Below are positions 12,549 to 25,104 of a DNA stretch of 64,000 bases, piece by piece (position 1 is the first letter of the stretch; each line of letters begins with the position of its first letter). A model generated the notes under the pieces. It did not search any database, had not been told where the DNA came from, and saw only the letters and a list, made by a program, of their open reading frames with translations. The position numbers and the translations under genes are program-made. Origin of the DNA: Ulva prolifera (taxonomy: Eukaryota; Chlorophyta; Ulvophyceae; Ulvales; Ulvaceae); NCBI GenBank assembly GCA_023078555.1, contig CM041196.1:2604001-2668000 (forward strand), written 5' to 3'.

Positions 12549-15500
12549 ATGGTCGGTGGAAACCTTTTCTGCGCTTCTGGACTGGCTGTGCCCCAGCTAT
12601 CACCCGACGCACTTCAATTTGTGTTCGTATGTCTGGATACGAAGGACAGAGCGTACGCAGCTGCAGTATGCTGGTCGTGGCGATTAGCTGCGCGCAGATC
12701 TGTCACATCGATCCGCCTGTGTGCATCTACGCCATTCGACTACTTTTCAATCTATCCATGTGTGCGCAAAGTATATGTCTGTGACCCAAGCTTGGAAGCA
12801 GCATCTGGAGCGACGCCGAGCACTGTTCTCCATCTGCAACGCCTTGAACGCTTGCCAAATTTAAGGTGCGGTCTGAGGTGAACGTGCATGCATCAAATCA
12901 CGTGCTCCATTGAACGACTCAATGCGCAGGCATCTTGACTTGTCTGGGCTAGCCATCCTCCAGACAGACAGTACCATCAAAACAGTCTGTGCTTTTCTCA
13001 AGCACACGCTGGCCAAATCATCGACTATATGTTCGATTGCGTTGCCAACGTCTGTCAATCATCCTTCTTGGGATCTGTCATGGCTGGGGAGTGTGCCTCG
13101 CCTGCAATGTGTGGATTTAAATGGCTCTAGCTTCCAGACACTCAAGTCACGTGGACTCCGCATGTCAGTGCTGTGTCCTTTGCACACTATACGACTCAAG
13201 CTTACAGATGATGCCCCGACACAGCATAAGGAAAACCTGACTTCACTCCGAGACGTTTCTGTTGCATTTGGGCATGGTCAGCGGGCACCAGCAGCTGAGT
13301 CCTTGACCGCGCTTCTTTGCACATGGACAGACATAACCAGATTGAAATTCACCTTCGCACAAGGGTTCTTGGCCTCGAGAGAACTTATGGAAGCCATCGC
13401 AGGCCTGGACAGCTTGAACGACTTGCAAATCAACAGCTTTGACATATCGCACCTGGCGGCAGATGAGTTGTTGTGCATGTCACAGCTAACATGCCTTCAA
13501 AGTATGGAACTATCTGGCATGAACATGGTCGGTGAGAGGTGCGTGATTGGACCATGCACTGCGTTGGAGCACTTGTCACTTGGCAAGCCTCCATTGTCAT
13601 GCTGCTGCTTTACACATAAATGCTATCCTCAGGCACAGTGCCCTGTATTGCTGGGGCCTGGTCAATGTGACAGGTGTTGCCTTCCAGCATGGCACGAGTC
13701 ACAACATACAAAGGATTCGCTGCGCGTCCACCCAGGCTGTGCAATGTCACACGAATCGAGAGGTGCATACAGATTTCACCCGTGGCTTCCACACCTGAGC
13801 TCCTTGACCCAGCTGACCCTGGCTCTGACGTTCCCTTCAAAGTGGGAGCTCCTGCTGCCAACATCCCTCAAGAGACTAGAAATTTCAAACATCTTACATG
13901 AGGAATGGCGCTGCCCGTCAAGAGTGCTCTTGGATCTCATACATCTCACATGCCTGAACATCAACTGTGTACGAGGTGTTGATGACATCTTCTTGCGGAG
14001 GCTGAGGTCCATGCCGGCACTGAAGACATGCTCACTGCAGCTGACACACATAACTGGAAGGGCTTTCAAGCACATATACTGGGAACACCTCACATATTTG
14101 TCTGTTGGATCGCTGCTGGACGGCACCTGTTTGATGCACATCGGGGTGGCGTTCCCAAGCCTGAAGGACCTCCGCATCGTACACTGTCACAATGTACGAT
14201 TCTGTTCCCACGCGGCATGTGATCGCAATTGCACGATGACTGATTAGACCGGCCAGTGTCCTGCTGCCTGTGTGTAGCTTGCTGACTTTTTGTTCTCTTC
14301 GTCGCCAAGTCACCATGCGACTGCTTACTGGCTTCCGTACTTCACAGAGCATATGTCCTAGTCTAGTAATAATGGATGGTGCTTTGTTGCGTCGCGTGAG
14401 CCGAATTGTGATTGGGTGCCTTTGTGCCCTCCTAGGGGACGACGCAGTCACTGCCCATCTGCAGCATCGTTGACAACGTCTACTGCTACTTGTTCTCCAC
14501 ACGACTGGAACGGGATTGCACTGCATTTGTGACCTTGTTTTGTGTGGCCTTCCAGCTCATGGATGCTGGCCACCCTCGCCATGCGTCAACCTGGTGGCGG
14601 CACATCATGCATGCATCTCTTCTCGCGTTCTACGTTGCTTTGAAGTCAGATATGTGAGGTCACGTGCGCCTTGCAGGTCAGCACACTGGAAGGCCTGCGT
14701 GCGGAAGCTCTCACCCGCATTGCCATTTCAGGCAGGCATTTTCTCTCACTGCATAGCCTGCTGCCCCTGGCCCGCTGCCGTGCCCTGCAGCGCATCAGTG
14801 TCACCTGGACGAGCTTCCATGTGCGGCCACGCATCACGCGTACCAGCAGTGCACACCTCCTGCAAGCGCTCGCGCCACTCACCGCGCTGACCGAGCTGAA
14901 GCTGTGTGGCAGCAGTGGGCCGCAGCGTGCCTCGCCTGACCGGCTCAGGTCATTGACTCGCCTGCTGGAGAAGCTCCCAGGGGCCACTGCGCCTAGGCGG
15001 CGGCAGCTCATGGTCCTTGGTCCAGGTCTACGGCCTGCAGCGCCGCCACTGAGGCAGCTCATCATGGCAGGGTGTCAGGCCGTTCGTGACCAAGACCTTG
15101 CTGCGCTGGCTGCCTCACCACTGGCAGACCACCTCACTCTGCTGAGCTTGGCTGGATGCGTCAAGCTCACTGGCCGGGGCTTTGACAGTCTTGCAAGTCT
15201 CTCATACCTTCGCAGGCTGGACCTGTCCCAGTGCGTTCCGCAGGAGCATCTGCCATGCGGCGCTTGGCTTGATGTGGTGCTGCCAAGCACATCCCTGGGT
15301 GCTCAGGGATCCGACGGAGAACCGCGTAGTCTGTTGGATCATGAGCTCATCATGGCCTTTGTTTCAGTATCTCTCTGGAGTTCCAGCTGGATGCAAATGC
15401 TGCCCTCGATCTGAGCTAGCCTGCAGGTGCCCTCGCTTGTCGGACGTGGCCATGCTGAAGCTCACCGACACCCATGATGTACCTGACAAGCCACGACAAG

Positions 15501-16935
15501 CTCTGTTGCCTGGCCTGCAGTCCCTGGTGGCGTGTGCATTGACATACCTACATGCAGCAATGTGCACCTTGCAGTGTCAGAATCGTGTCCGCAGTGACGA
15601 GGTGCGGTAACAGATGTCCACTGCAAGGCTCAAATCATGTCACTGCCAACAATGGAGATTCGAGCAGAGTCTGACAGGCCAGGGGACATAAACCTCCAGA
15701 CAGCCAATCTGGTGTGCCATGCGTAGCCGCATTTCTGCTGCAGGGGAACTCGTGTGGTGGACCAGAGGGGCCCGATGTTGGGATCAGGCAAGGTGATGCA
15801 GTGCATTCTCTCTGCAACTCCAACGCTGGCTCTGGCTGCTCTCATGAAATAGAGCAAGCGCTGGATGCTGGGACTGTGCAAGAGATCACTGGCACCTCTG
15901 CACACAAGGCTGCCCCTGTCCTCAAGCCAGGTCCTGATGCAAATAATGAAAGCACGTGGCACCTGGGAGTCCCCTTTGACAGAGGTGCCAGCGACCGCGG
16001 GGAGATCCAAGCGTACATTCAACCAGAGAATTTCATGGATGGGCCAGCACAGCGCTTGAAGAACGCTGCCAGGAAGGCACCTGGAGGTGACCACTTGGAG
16101 CGCCTACCCAGCCGAGCAAGCAGCGTAGCAGGTGGGCTAGCCTTTGGATCTTTGCAGTGCTGGCTCGGCTTTGTACGTATTTGTGAGCTGACAAGCAGTG
16201 GACGGGCGGTGCAGGGTACTGCAGTGGGAGAGGCGATCAGCCAGACCGGCATGATTTCCGGCCACTGCCAGCTCTGCGAGAACTGAGTCTCGCATGTAAC
16301 GAGGTAGCCAAGCAGAATCGCGGTGTGCTCAGCAGTGAAGCCCTGCAGTGTCTTCAGAAGCTGAGGACTTTGGAGTGGCTAAATCTTGATGGTCGGCCTG
16401 TGAACCTGTCGGCTCTGGACACCCTCAGCGGGGGCCTCACACGTCTGACTTACATCAGCCTTGATGACTGCTACGGTGCTGGGTGCGCCTTGTCTATGCC
16501 TCGGGCATGTTTGTCAGGTCCCTCTGGATGGGTTTATTACCAAACCAGCGAGTACCTGCGGCAGCGGCTAGTGCATGGCTCAGATGCCTCGGTCCTGCTT
16601 TTCGGAATTGACAATGTCCCAATGGACACGGCTATTGCATCAATCATACATGCGTTACGGCTGCAATTGTGTGTGAGTACCGTACATGCGCTTGTAGGAG
16701 CACACGCGTACGCAGCAGGCACACAGTTTGACATGCATGCAGTCCGGAACTGCAAGATCTTGGACTATTTGTACTCAAGTTGGGCCAGTGGCCAGACCTG
16801 CGAGAGGCAAGTATTCGAGGCGTCGTGGTGCTGCCTGAGACTGTCAGTGAGCTCCACAGATGCCGGCCTACCCTGTCACTGTGGCATGACGGGATGGCAC
16901 CTCCGAATGCTCGTGACGCCCCCAGTGAGGGATAA
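12549..16935 (+). CDS. F-box / leucine-rich-repeat protein (probable SCF substrate receptor)
   Basis: The first in-frame ATG is 12549. An F-box-like segment follows at residues 12-50 (LSPDALQFVFVCLDTKDRAYAAAVCWSWR), the Skp1-binding module of SCF ubiquitin ligases. Exon 1 ends at 12865; a 64-nt intron joins in phase to 12930, creating LRHLDLSGL. The exon 12930-14193 and, after a phase-0 intron (14194-14676), the exon from 14677 carry LRRs of the AMN1/FBXL type, for example LTLLSLAGCVKLTGRGFDSL near 15140. More LRR exons follow at about 15428-15520 (CPRLSDVAMLKLT) and 16241-16672 (LRELSLACNEV, LRTLEWLNLDG). A last exon, about 16743-16935, ends at TAA with a conserved tail (LSLWHDG). Exon borders between 15200 and 16240 are unresolved. 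The protein would select targets for ubiquitination; the target is unknown. A diverged copy of its 3' end lies at 28.6-29.6 kb. Confidence 0.72.
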
Positions 16936-17881
16936 TTGATCTACGATCGACGATCGTCACAAAGGTGGACACTAGAGCTGGGGTGGATCATGCAATACAA
17001 ATGGACCTGGACAGCGGCAGTGCGGACATATGCTTCAAAGCTGCACTGAAAAGACAATGATGAAGTGGACATCAACGACGTGGACATAAAAACTGGTACA
17101 TACAGATGGAATGACTACCCGTGGTAATCACTGAACATAAGCAACCGTAGAAAAAAATGACTGCGACATGAATCAATGGGACTTGCAAGTGTAGGACATA
17201 GAAATTAAGACTGGAAAAAAAATTCAAACGTACACGGACTGGACAACAATGGATGTAGCTAGACAGATTGGTGATTCCAATCGTTTAGAAGGTATACATA
17301 CTTCTGGAATGTAGTTCACAATGACGCCATACAGTACATCAAGTGCCACTTTGAAGGACTCAAGCCCGGCCGGATGCAGCGCCAGGCGGTTGTAGCGTAG
17401 GCTTCGTTCTAACAGAGATGTGTGCAGTTACGATCGTGGTTTTTGATAGCCCATAGCAAGGTGTGGGCCTCACGTGGATGTCGGTATCATCTGTGCAGCA
17501 GCTTGTGATGGGTTGAATACTCACACAACTGCAGAGCCTACGTTACCACACTGCAAAAATGCATCAGATATCTTCACACTGGTTGAAGCTGCTCTAGGAA
17601 GCGTGGAATTGATACATACACAGTTACCCTAGGCGTTCTCCTCATGAGCCCCAAAGAAAGAGGACGTGCAATAGCCCCTACACCACTGAACGCGTCCGAC
17701 GTTCGAACGAGATTCACTCAAACATGCACGCGTCACACCAGTATGCTGTGTCAGTCTCACTTGTTGCACTGCAACAATTTGCAATGTCAGTCATTCTGAC
17801 TTCATGGGCAAGGCAGCTTGCTCCGGCATAGAAGTGAACGCGCTCCATTCAGTACTTGCTCGAGGTCAAGGCAACTGCTCC
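16936..17881. other. Intergenic, left member of a diverged duplication
   Basis: No coding exon is seen. From the F-box gene's last exon to about 17450 the sequence is recognisably related to 28660-29520: shared blocks include the GTGGACAT-rich stretch, a GACAATAAT/GACAATGAT block and GCCGGATGCAGCG. The segment therefore belongs to a duplicated 3' flank. Confidence 0.5.
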
Positions 17882-20008
17882 ATGACTTCGGGAATCGCGC
17901 AACCATGGGTAGAAAAGCAGTGCGTATCTTCATGTCCACCCAGGCTCGTACAGTGGCAGTGTTCTGGCCCATCCGCGAGGCATAGTTCTTCAACCTCACG
18001 GAAGCATGTCTGCAGTCGCCCGAGGGTCATACAAGACGTTGCACATCAAGAGGAAGTGATCAGCACTCTATCCAAGTCCATTGAGACAGCAAATGTACGC
18101 AACTCAGCAGATAAAGGCACACGCTGTTGTCTCGCGTGCTGTAAGCTTCACCTGAATCTGATCTATGCCGCAGATGCCGCACCTGCTCTTCTATGGGCCA
18201 CCTGGAACAGGTAAAACGACCACTGCACTGGCTGTCGGAAGGCAATTGTATGGGTGCGAGTTTCCGAAACCTGCTGCTGCATAGGCCATGCTACAAGCCT
18301 GGCCATGCACAGCTATGACTGCTTATTGATTCCGCCTGCCACTGGAACAATGCGCCAAATTTCCTCAACGCGCAATCCTAATTCCAGGCCATCGCTGTTC
18401 TCACAGCGAGTGATGGAGCTTAATGCATCCGATGAGCGTGGCATCTCTGTTGTAAGACACAAGATCAAAATGTTCGCAAGCAGCACAGTGGGACAAGGTG
18501 ATCCAGACTATCCATGCCCACCTTATAAGCTTCTCATACTTGACGAAGCAGATTCCATGACAGCTGTGCGCTTTCCCTCTCTGATCCCGAAAAAAATTCA
18601 CAATCACAAGCACACCTACAAGTGTGTGTGCCAACAAACATTTAGGATGTCATGGCTCCTGAACTGCATCAATGTCGCAAGTTAGCTCTGATTTCGGACT
18701 CACACGTGCAAACATGTCTCGAGGACCGTTGTCGGCACTGCCTGGGTTTCAACTCCCACAATCACAGATTGCACCACCCTCTGCCAGCTGCCAATAGCTT
18801 GAGGCACACTAGAGCAGCACATGTGTCCTACTTCAACAAATACACGTCGGCTGCAGGTTGCCTCGTAGCTGTCTCTGCTGTAAAACTTTGTTATGCCACC
18901 TGGGATGGGGCGACCTCTCCCTGGCCGTCAATCATGGGATGACAGCCACATTCGGCACGCCATCATCACTCACATCCACCGATATGGGCCCCGCCGACAA
19001 ACACAGTACCAACCGACACACCCCACACGCTTCCGTTTTCTCTGCCACCGTCCGGGCGCTGGTCATGAGCCCTGACATGCCGCGGCGGCTGCTGCAGGAC
19101 GCACAGAACGCGCTGCGGCGCATCATGGAGACCCACTCCGCCGTCACCCGCTTCTGCTTCATCTGCAACTACGTCTCCCGCATCATCGAGCCCCTCGCGA
19201 GCCGCTGCGCCAAGTTCCGCTTCAAGCCCCTGCACGAGGGCATCATGGAGGACCGCGTCATGGCCGTCGCGGCCGCGGAGGGTGTGCGCCTCGGCGACGG
19301 CGCGATGGCCGCCCTTGGCCGCGTCTCCAACGGCGACCTCCGCCGCGCCCTCACCACCCTGCAGAGCGCCTACGCCCTCCACGGCAGCCCTGTGCAGCCG
19401 GACACCATCATCGACGTCGCTGGGGAGGTGCGCCTGATCCCAATGGAAACACCCCGTCCTGCTGCTGCAGGCCTTCACCCCCCGCAGGAACACCATGCAG
19501 TGTCGGGTTCTCGTTGTTCTGTATGTATGCCGATCACAGTGCTGCACATGCATGACCGCAGCATGCGGGCATGTCAGCACAGCTTGGACATGCATTCAAA
19601 TGTACTCTGCTAGTGCATCAGCGATCAACATCAAGCGCCTGCGCGCACAGTGGCTTTCAGGGTCTGACGCTGCTATGCGTTCGAAGTGTGTGCGACAGCA
19701 CGGGCCAGCTGCAGGTGCCGGTGGAGCTCACAGATGGCCTCGTAGCGGCGTGCAAGCGGCCGCAGCTCGAACCGGCGCTCGCCGCGGCGGGGGCGCTGCT
19801 GTCGGAGGGCTACGGCGTCGCCGCGGTGCTCGAGCCGCTGCTGGACGCGGTGCTCGCGGACGGCGCGCTCACCGACGCGCAGAAGGCGGCGGCCGCCGCG
19901 GCGATCGCATCGGCTGACAAGTGCCTCACCGACGGCGCCGACGGCTTCCTGCAGCTGTGCAGCGTAGTGAGTGTGTTGCAGCAGCTCAGCAATGGCCGCG
20001 CGGCATGA
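17882..20008 (+). CDS. RFC4: Replication factor C small subunit (human RFC4 / yeast Rfc2 type)
   Basis: Six exons join in frame: 17882-17919, 18016-18094, 18174-18253, 18388-18565, 19098-19427 and 19715-20008. All introns are GT-AG, and the product is 332 aa, normal for an RFC small subunit. PWVEKHRPRV at the N-terminus is the RFC-box entry motif. Walker A GPPGTGKT is at residues 47-54, LNASDERG at about 77-84, Walker B LDEAD at 117-121, and sensor 1 [10 protein letters not shown] followed by the SRC arginine finger at 160-162. The C-terminal domain (last two exons) forms the collar. RFC opens PCNA and loads it at primer-template junctions in the nucleus, using ATP. YPCPPYK and [10 protein letters not shown] point to the RFC4/Rfc2 paralogue rather than Rfc3 or Rfc5. 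The ATG at 17882 gives a short N-terminus like homologues. Exons 5 and 6 are markedly more GC-rich than their neighbours. Confidence 0.93.
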
Positions 20009-22332
20009 CGGCGGCGGGCGCACCGTGACTCGGCCCCGCCGCTTGCCATAGACGCAGCCACGGACCCCCCCGCCGTTTTGTTCTAGATGTTGTTGCTGGT
20101 GCCGTGGCCCCGCACCCGTTGGGAATCGGGGCCTCGAGCTGTGCCGGGATGGCAGGCGCACGAGCCCACGGCGTCCACTTCTTGCGTGTGTGCGGTGAGA
20201 GGAGAGCAGCTCAATGGTGACGCCATCGGGGTGCGAAGGGCGCACATGGTGCATCTGCCTTGCAAGAGGGGAGATGCTCCCGCCATGCTGCCATAAATGC
20301 GTATACTAGGGCCGCGCAGGCGGAAGTACGAGTCGCATTTTTCTGTGGGTGGCCTGGACAGCTGTGCAGCGCAAGCGTCGAGGTGGATGGTACTGGTGTC
20401 CGAGCGGGCAGTGTACCAAAACGCTGCCGGGCGTGTGTGTACTACCCAGTGTCAACGTGTCAGCTGCGATACAGAACTCCCCGACGGAAGGCTGTCTGGT
20501 GTTCCATGGCCTGCAGCCTGCACATGTGAGTTTAGGCATGTGTTCCTTCTGCTGCGTCCAGACTACTGGAGCTGTTGAGGCCACTGGTACCGGCAGCACA
20601 ATTACACGATGCACCTCCTCTGCGATGGGCATTTTGTAAGTGTGAGTTCTCCAATTGTGGTAGGTGGCCCACCAAGTGCATTGTAATATCCGGTTTCGAA
20701 CGATCAGCCACATTGACATGATTCACACTATCGGCAGTGCAATGATCATATGCAAGACGCTAACAAGTGGACGAACTGGTGAGATGGCATCATTGGCTTG
20801 AAGGGTCAACTGTTCCAAAAAACTATTTGGTACAAGTTGAGTCAAATTAGTGCAAGGCCAGACGTGTGGACCGCGTGTGCTTCAGAGTGGTTCTGGAAAC
20901 AGCGTGGACTCTTCTGTGTAGTAGTCATGGGGACATGGTCCCTTGCTGAGCCTTGGTCATGCCCAGTCAGACAACTGTTTGACAGCTTGCAGATCCCATG
21001 CAAAGCAGGCTCTGATCTTCATTGAGACAACGCCTAGGCAGGAATGCACAATGTGCTGTTCGCAGATTCCAATCCCTCAGCATTCTCACACTACCAGGTG
21101 TGTCAAGTCAGTCACAGCACAGCCTCATGTTGCTGAGCCTCCTGCCTGCCTGAAACAGTAATGAACCTTGACTGCTCAACAGCTGCCAAGATCCCACGTC
21201 GCATCATGACTGCATGATTTTCGGAAGATGTAACAGTACACAAGGTTCAGGTGGTCGTTAGCTGCCATACCTTTGCGACACATTCTGGACAGACACACTT
21301 GAATGACGTTGCTGTCTCAGTGTATCATTTACGTGGCCACGTATTTGCAGCGAAAGTCAGCAGCAAGTAGCAGGGATTGGCATGCGGACTGCAGTGGATA
21401 CTGTGAATCCGAGTGGACACGATGCGGCACTGTCTTCATATGGATCGTATTGTGGTGAGTGGCCACGGCAAAGTGACAACGCCGCCGTAGCTGCAGCCCT
21501 GAATCCTCATCAAACAACCTGCATCAAGCAATCTATGTTCGTGGTCCGTTGTGATTGCGATGCTCTGAGTTTTGGGGTTACTCCCACATGTGTGGCTGCG
21601 CTGACAATGAACAGACATGCATCTGCCCATTTGTGAAGCAGTCAGATGATATTTGCCACATGATTGTCACCCATCCGGAGACAGCGAATGAGTGATGATT
21701 TACAGGCAGTCGTGTGACGTTGCGGCTGCGGCACTGCAGCGCACAGGCGCAACGCGTTTCTGTGCAGTGTTGCCACAGCCTGGCCAGAGACATAACAGGC
21801 GTCCAAATCCATGGCTGGAGAAGAAGCTTCCGGTTCTCGCACCTCGATGCCTGGACGAGAGCTCATACTGTGGAGATGGCACTTGCACGAGCAGCCGACG
21901 CAATTGAGATCGTGTGCCGGTCTGGAAGTGCCGTACACGTGTAACTTCAGCGCATTCGCCACACGAATGTGCAGTGCGCACGGAATGCGTCGTTCATGGG
22001 TTGTTTCCTTTTGCGCTTGCAGGTGGTTGTGGCGCTGGCATCTCAGCCTCCCGAGCCTCGAAAGGGTGTCGCTGGTGCGATACTGTTATTGAGATCATGT
22101 CGACGATTTCATGCAGAACTGCAGAAGATAGAGCGCGTCGTGAGACGATGATCTTGATGTGTCACAGTCTCAAGATCTTCAGCTGGTCGATCAACGAACT
22201 TAGCTGATGCAGTACACGAACGCAGTCCTGTGTGAAGCATAGGTGGCGACATCAGACTGCGGCATACCACATACAGGTGACAACAATTGTAAGGTACTGC
22301 TGAGTCTGGCATATAGGCATCTGATTCGGTTT
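20009..22332 (+). other. No confident gene; possible orphan exons
   Basis: This 2.3-kb stretch holds short exon-like tracts with plausible splice sites. One runs from about 20349 to 20526 and ends at a GTGAGT donor (contains WYWCPSGQCTKTLPG). Another, about 22021-22151, follows a TTGCAG acceptor. I recognise neither. Bases 21241-21400 are related to 25105-25265. The region may hold the 5' end of the next gene or a decayed gene. Confidence 0.3.
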
Positions 22333-23128
22333 ATGAGCGCAGAGGCTGCCAGTCGAAGGGAACGCCTTGAGAGGTTGAAAGCTCTGCGTGGCAAGGCCAG
22401 CCAAGGTGTGATCAGACTGATCTGCCATATCTAGCATCTTTTCAATGCAGGTACTGCCATTGAAGCGCAGGCAATGCGCAAGAGTTCATTCAGCAGCATG
22501 CCAGGTAGGATCCGTGCATGCAGAGGCCCCAGAACAAGCCAACCTCTCTACCACTCACACCGCGGAACCTGCAATCAAGTTCGATAACCCTTTTGGAGAA
22601 ACAGGGGCCGGGCTGACGTTATCAGCGCCTCCAACCGACTTCTCGTTCTTCACAGACCCCAGCAAGTCCTTCCGGCCCAGCAAGGTTCCACGCCTAGAGC
22701 CACAACAAGCCTCAAGCCCACAAATCACGCCAAGACCACCATCAGGGCCACCACCAGGATCGCCGGGGCCGTTTCCGCCTGCATTCCCACAAGCGCCAGG
22801 CCCCTTTGCACCACGTCCACCCCCGATGCCACCCCATGGCTTTTTCCCGCCTGCACCAATGGGTCAGGCCACGAGACCTGCCGCTCACGCACCTAGTGCA
22901 CAGCCGGGGCGAGGAGGAGGTCAGGGTGGCCGTGGCCGAGGCAGGGGCGGACGCGGGCGGTCAGGCAACGGTGGCCAAGGCGGCCGCCATGGAGGCCCGC
23001 GCCATGGTGACCAGCAACGAGGCAACTCTGGACAAAAGGGATGCAATGGGTCGTCCCTGGCCTCGCCAGCAATGTGGGCCGATCCCTGGGTCAAGTTCAA
23101 GGGCATGTATCCCAACTGCGGGCTGTGA
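22333..23128 (+). CDS. Proline- and RGG-rich putative RNA-associated protein
   Basis: Simplest model: exon 1 22333-22405, intron 22406-22523 and exon 2 22524-23128 join in phase to give 225 aa. The N-terminus (SRRERLERLKALRGKA) is a basic helix resembling the start of small spliceosomal coiled-coil proteins such as CCDC12/Cwf18. It is followed by an IKFDNPFGE motif, a roughly 80-residue Pro-rich stretch (PPPGSPGPFPPAFPQAPG) and a Gly/Arg-rich RGG region (GRGGGQGGRGRGRGGRGRSG) typical of arginine-methylated RNA-binding tails. The C-terminus ends DPWVKFKGMYPNCGL. A role in RNA metabolism is inferred from composition only. An extra exon at 22451-22505 is also in phase with exon 1 but would need a 19-nt intron to rejoin exon 2. 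Confidence 0.6.
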
Positions 23129-23163
23129 GATTGCCAGGTGTGTGTGATGTGACCCAATGTGCT

Positions 23164-23217
23164 GGTGGTGTTTGATTGTCCGAGTACAGGGGTGGTGTTT
23201 GATTGTCCGAGTACAGG
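23164..23217. repeat. Two-copy 27-bp tandem duplication
   Basis: The unit at 23164-23190 is repeated exactly at 23191-23217, just downstream of the RGG-gene stop. The start of a third copy (GGTGGT) follows. It is probably slippage in the 3' UTR. Confidence 0.85.
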
Positions 23218-24140
23218 GGTGGTATGGTGCCGGAAGGTCTCTCGTGGCATGCAGAGCTGAGCTTCTTGGGCTGCCTGCACTGCTTCGCAGCCAGATGCCT
23301 GTTATTTTTGTTCACAATTCTCGTGTCGGGAGACCTGTGGGCGTTGCTGCGCAGTCCTGCATAGTCACCACCGGATGGATGGTCAAATGCCTACAGTGTC
23401 CTGCAGCCTCCTCGATCGAATCACCATGCGCATGTCTGAGTGCCGTGGCCCCGGCCGCGATTGTACAGGCCACGCAGAAGATTGCTCTGGCTGCGCTGCG
23501 ATGTTGCAGTGCTGTTCTTGGGAACTGCGCGATGTCTGTGAGGCGAGGGCACGCTATTGGCAAAAGGCCGCTATGCTGCTCACTGAGCGAGGCTGAGATG
23601 ACGAGGCTGGGATGGCGACGCCTGCCGCTGGTCTCTTGCCTTGCGACAAATAGACGAACTGTAGCGAGTGCACAAGTGCAGTGTCTATGCGACCTCATGA
23701 CTCATGTATAGTTGGCAAGGATGTGTACCCACTGTGTGCATGACAGATCCCTTTGGGTTTTGTGGAACACTGATGGGAGAATATTCTCGTACGTGAGTGC
23801 AGATGTGGCTGCATGTGGGCTGGTGTGCAAAGAATAGGTGCCGGATATTCTCCCATGACAGCCGCGCCAGAAGGCACAGATGCGCTTGCGGCACGGTACA
23901 TCCTTTCGAGCTGGCAAGCACTCGTGCTTGTAGCAACGTTTTTAAGCTGCTTGGCGGTGTAAAAGAGACAATGCAGCAGGAACATTGCAGCCTGTGGCAA
24001 TCCAGTGATATGGCCGCTATACCACTGGATTGCCACACATCCGCCAGTGTGGGTCATGCTCTGATGTACACATGAGTGGTACCTGTAAAATTTTCGGCCC
24101 TGGCTCGCGGTGCAATTGTCCCAGAATGACCTGCATCAGG
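23218..24140. other. Gene-poor stretch with two inverted repeats
   Basis: Open frames are short and lack protein-like features. Arms at 23773-23784 and 23845-23856 (12 bp, including the palindrome GAGAATATTCTC) and the hairpin at 23993-24037 are the only structures noted. Confidence 0.4.
23993..24037. repeat. Hairpin with 15-bp perfect arms
   Basis: The arms 23993-24007 and 24023-24037 are exact complements around a 15-nt centre that itself begins ATA and ends near TAT. This is compatible with a stable RNA hairpin or a short foldback element. No transcript evidence is available. Confidence 0.75.
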
Positions 24141-24167
24141 ATTGAGAGCTTCCCAGATTGAGCATGT

Positions 24168-25012
24168 GTGGCATCCACGCGCATCCCGCGCACAGCGCCG
24201 TTCGTCCGTGCGCGGCTCGCGGCCGCTCCGAGGCAGATCCATGCAGGCCCGCCCCCCTGCTCCGCCACAGCCTGCCTCCCAGGTTGCGGGTCCTTCGCGC
24301 CGGGCGACCTTGCCCGCGGGGCCGATGCCTGCAGCCCCGCCGCCGCCGCCGGCCGCGCGCGCGGGGCCGCGGCGCCGGCACCTGTGACTGCTGCGGCCGC
24401 CAATGCCGATGCTGGACACAGTGCCCAGATGGGGCGCCACGCGCCGTACGTAGCGCAGGCTGCGGCCCTGGCGGCGGCAGCGGCTCCGGGTGGCCAGAAT
24501 ACGGCGGGGCCTGGGGAGCAGGCCGCTGCCGCGCAGGCGACGGCGTTAGAGCGGCTGTTCAGGGCGGTGGCCCAGGAGAAACTGGGGGACATCATGTCAA
24601 TGCCGCCAGGTGACGCTTTGTGCATAGGGGATGTGTCGGTTGTGAACCCCTGTGCTGATACCTATTGCGGCCGAGCGGCCCGGGAGGACGGGGGTGCTGC
24701 AGAGCCGCGGGACGTGCAGAAACGCACTGCTTATTGTATGTACGATCCTGATGTGTACATTTTGTGCCGTTACCGCATGAGATGCATGGTCGCTTGGGGC
24801 AGCCTGCCATGAATCACTTGAATCGGCTGGCGGAGGTTGTGTCTCGGTGTGGTAAGGTGAACCATGCTTTGTTTGTGACGAATGCTCTGCGCCGGTTGAG
24901 TGTGGCGTTGAGTAAAGGGAATGCTGTTGTGCTCCGTGCGGGGCTTCAATCATTGGCTGGCATCACCAGCAGGGCGGTGGTACATGCTCGTACCCGGCCT
25001 ACTGCCATGACT
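24168..25012 (+). CDS. Candidate Ala-rich / helical-repeat protein exons, unrecognised
   Basis: Two good coding tracts share the plus strand. The first (about 24168-24640) is Ala/Pro/Gly-rich and ends in a helical stretch ALERLFRAVAQEKLGDIMSM. The second (about 24809-25012) begins after an acceptor near 24808, reads NHLNRLAEVVSRCGKVNHAL followed by VTNALRRLSVALSKG, and ends at a strong GTAAGT donor near 25013. The second resembles the helical repeats of algal RAP/FASTK-like organelle RNA proteins (Leu-rich helices around an N-x-ALxRL core), but this is weak. No start ATG or 3' end was fixed. The gene could continue into 25105-25495. Confidence 0.35.
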
Positions 25013-25104
25013 GAGTAAGTGGATTTGCGAATGGATTCCTAGGAACGGCCCAATACCCGGCCTCTGTCCTTTGTAACTACATACATACACTGTGCTGCTC
25101 ACCA

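Noticed and set aside
19673..20254. A 193-codon minus-strand frame over the RFC 3' end
   Set aside because: It is a shadow of the GC-rich last RFC exon; the plus strand is clearly the coding one.
24017..24625. An Ala-rich 202-codon minus-strand frame
   Set aside because: It mirrors an Ala/Pro/Gly-rich plus-strand exon; GC-rich sequence leaves all frames open.
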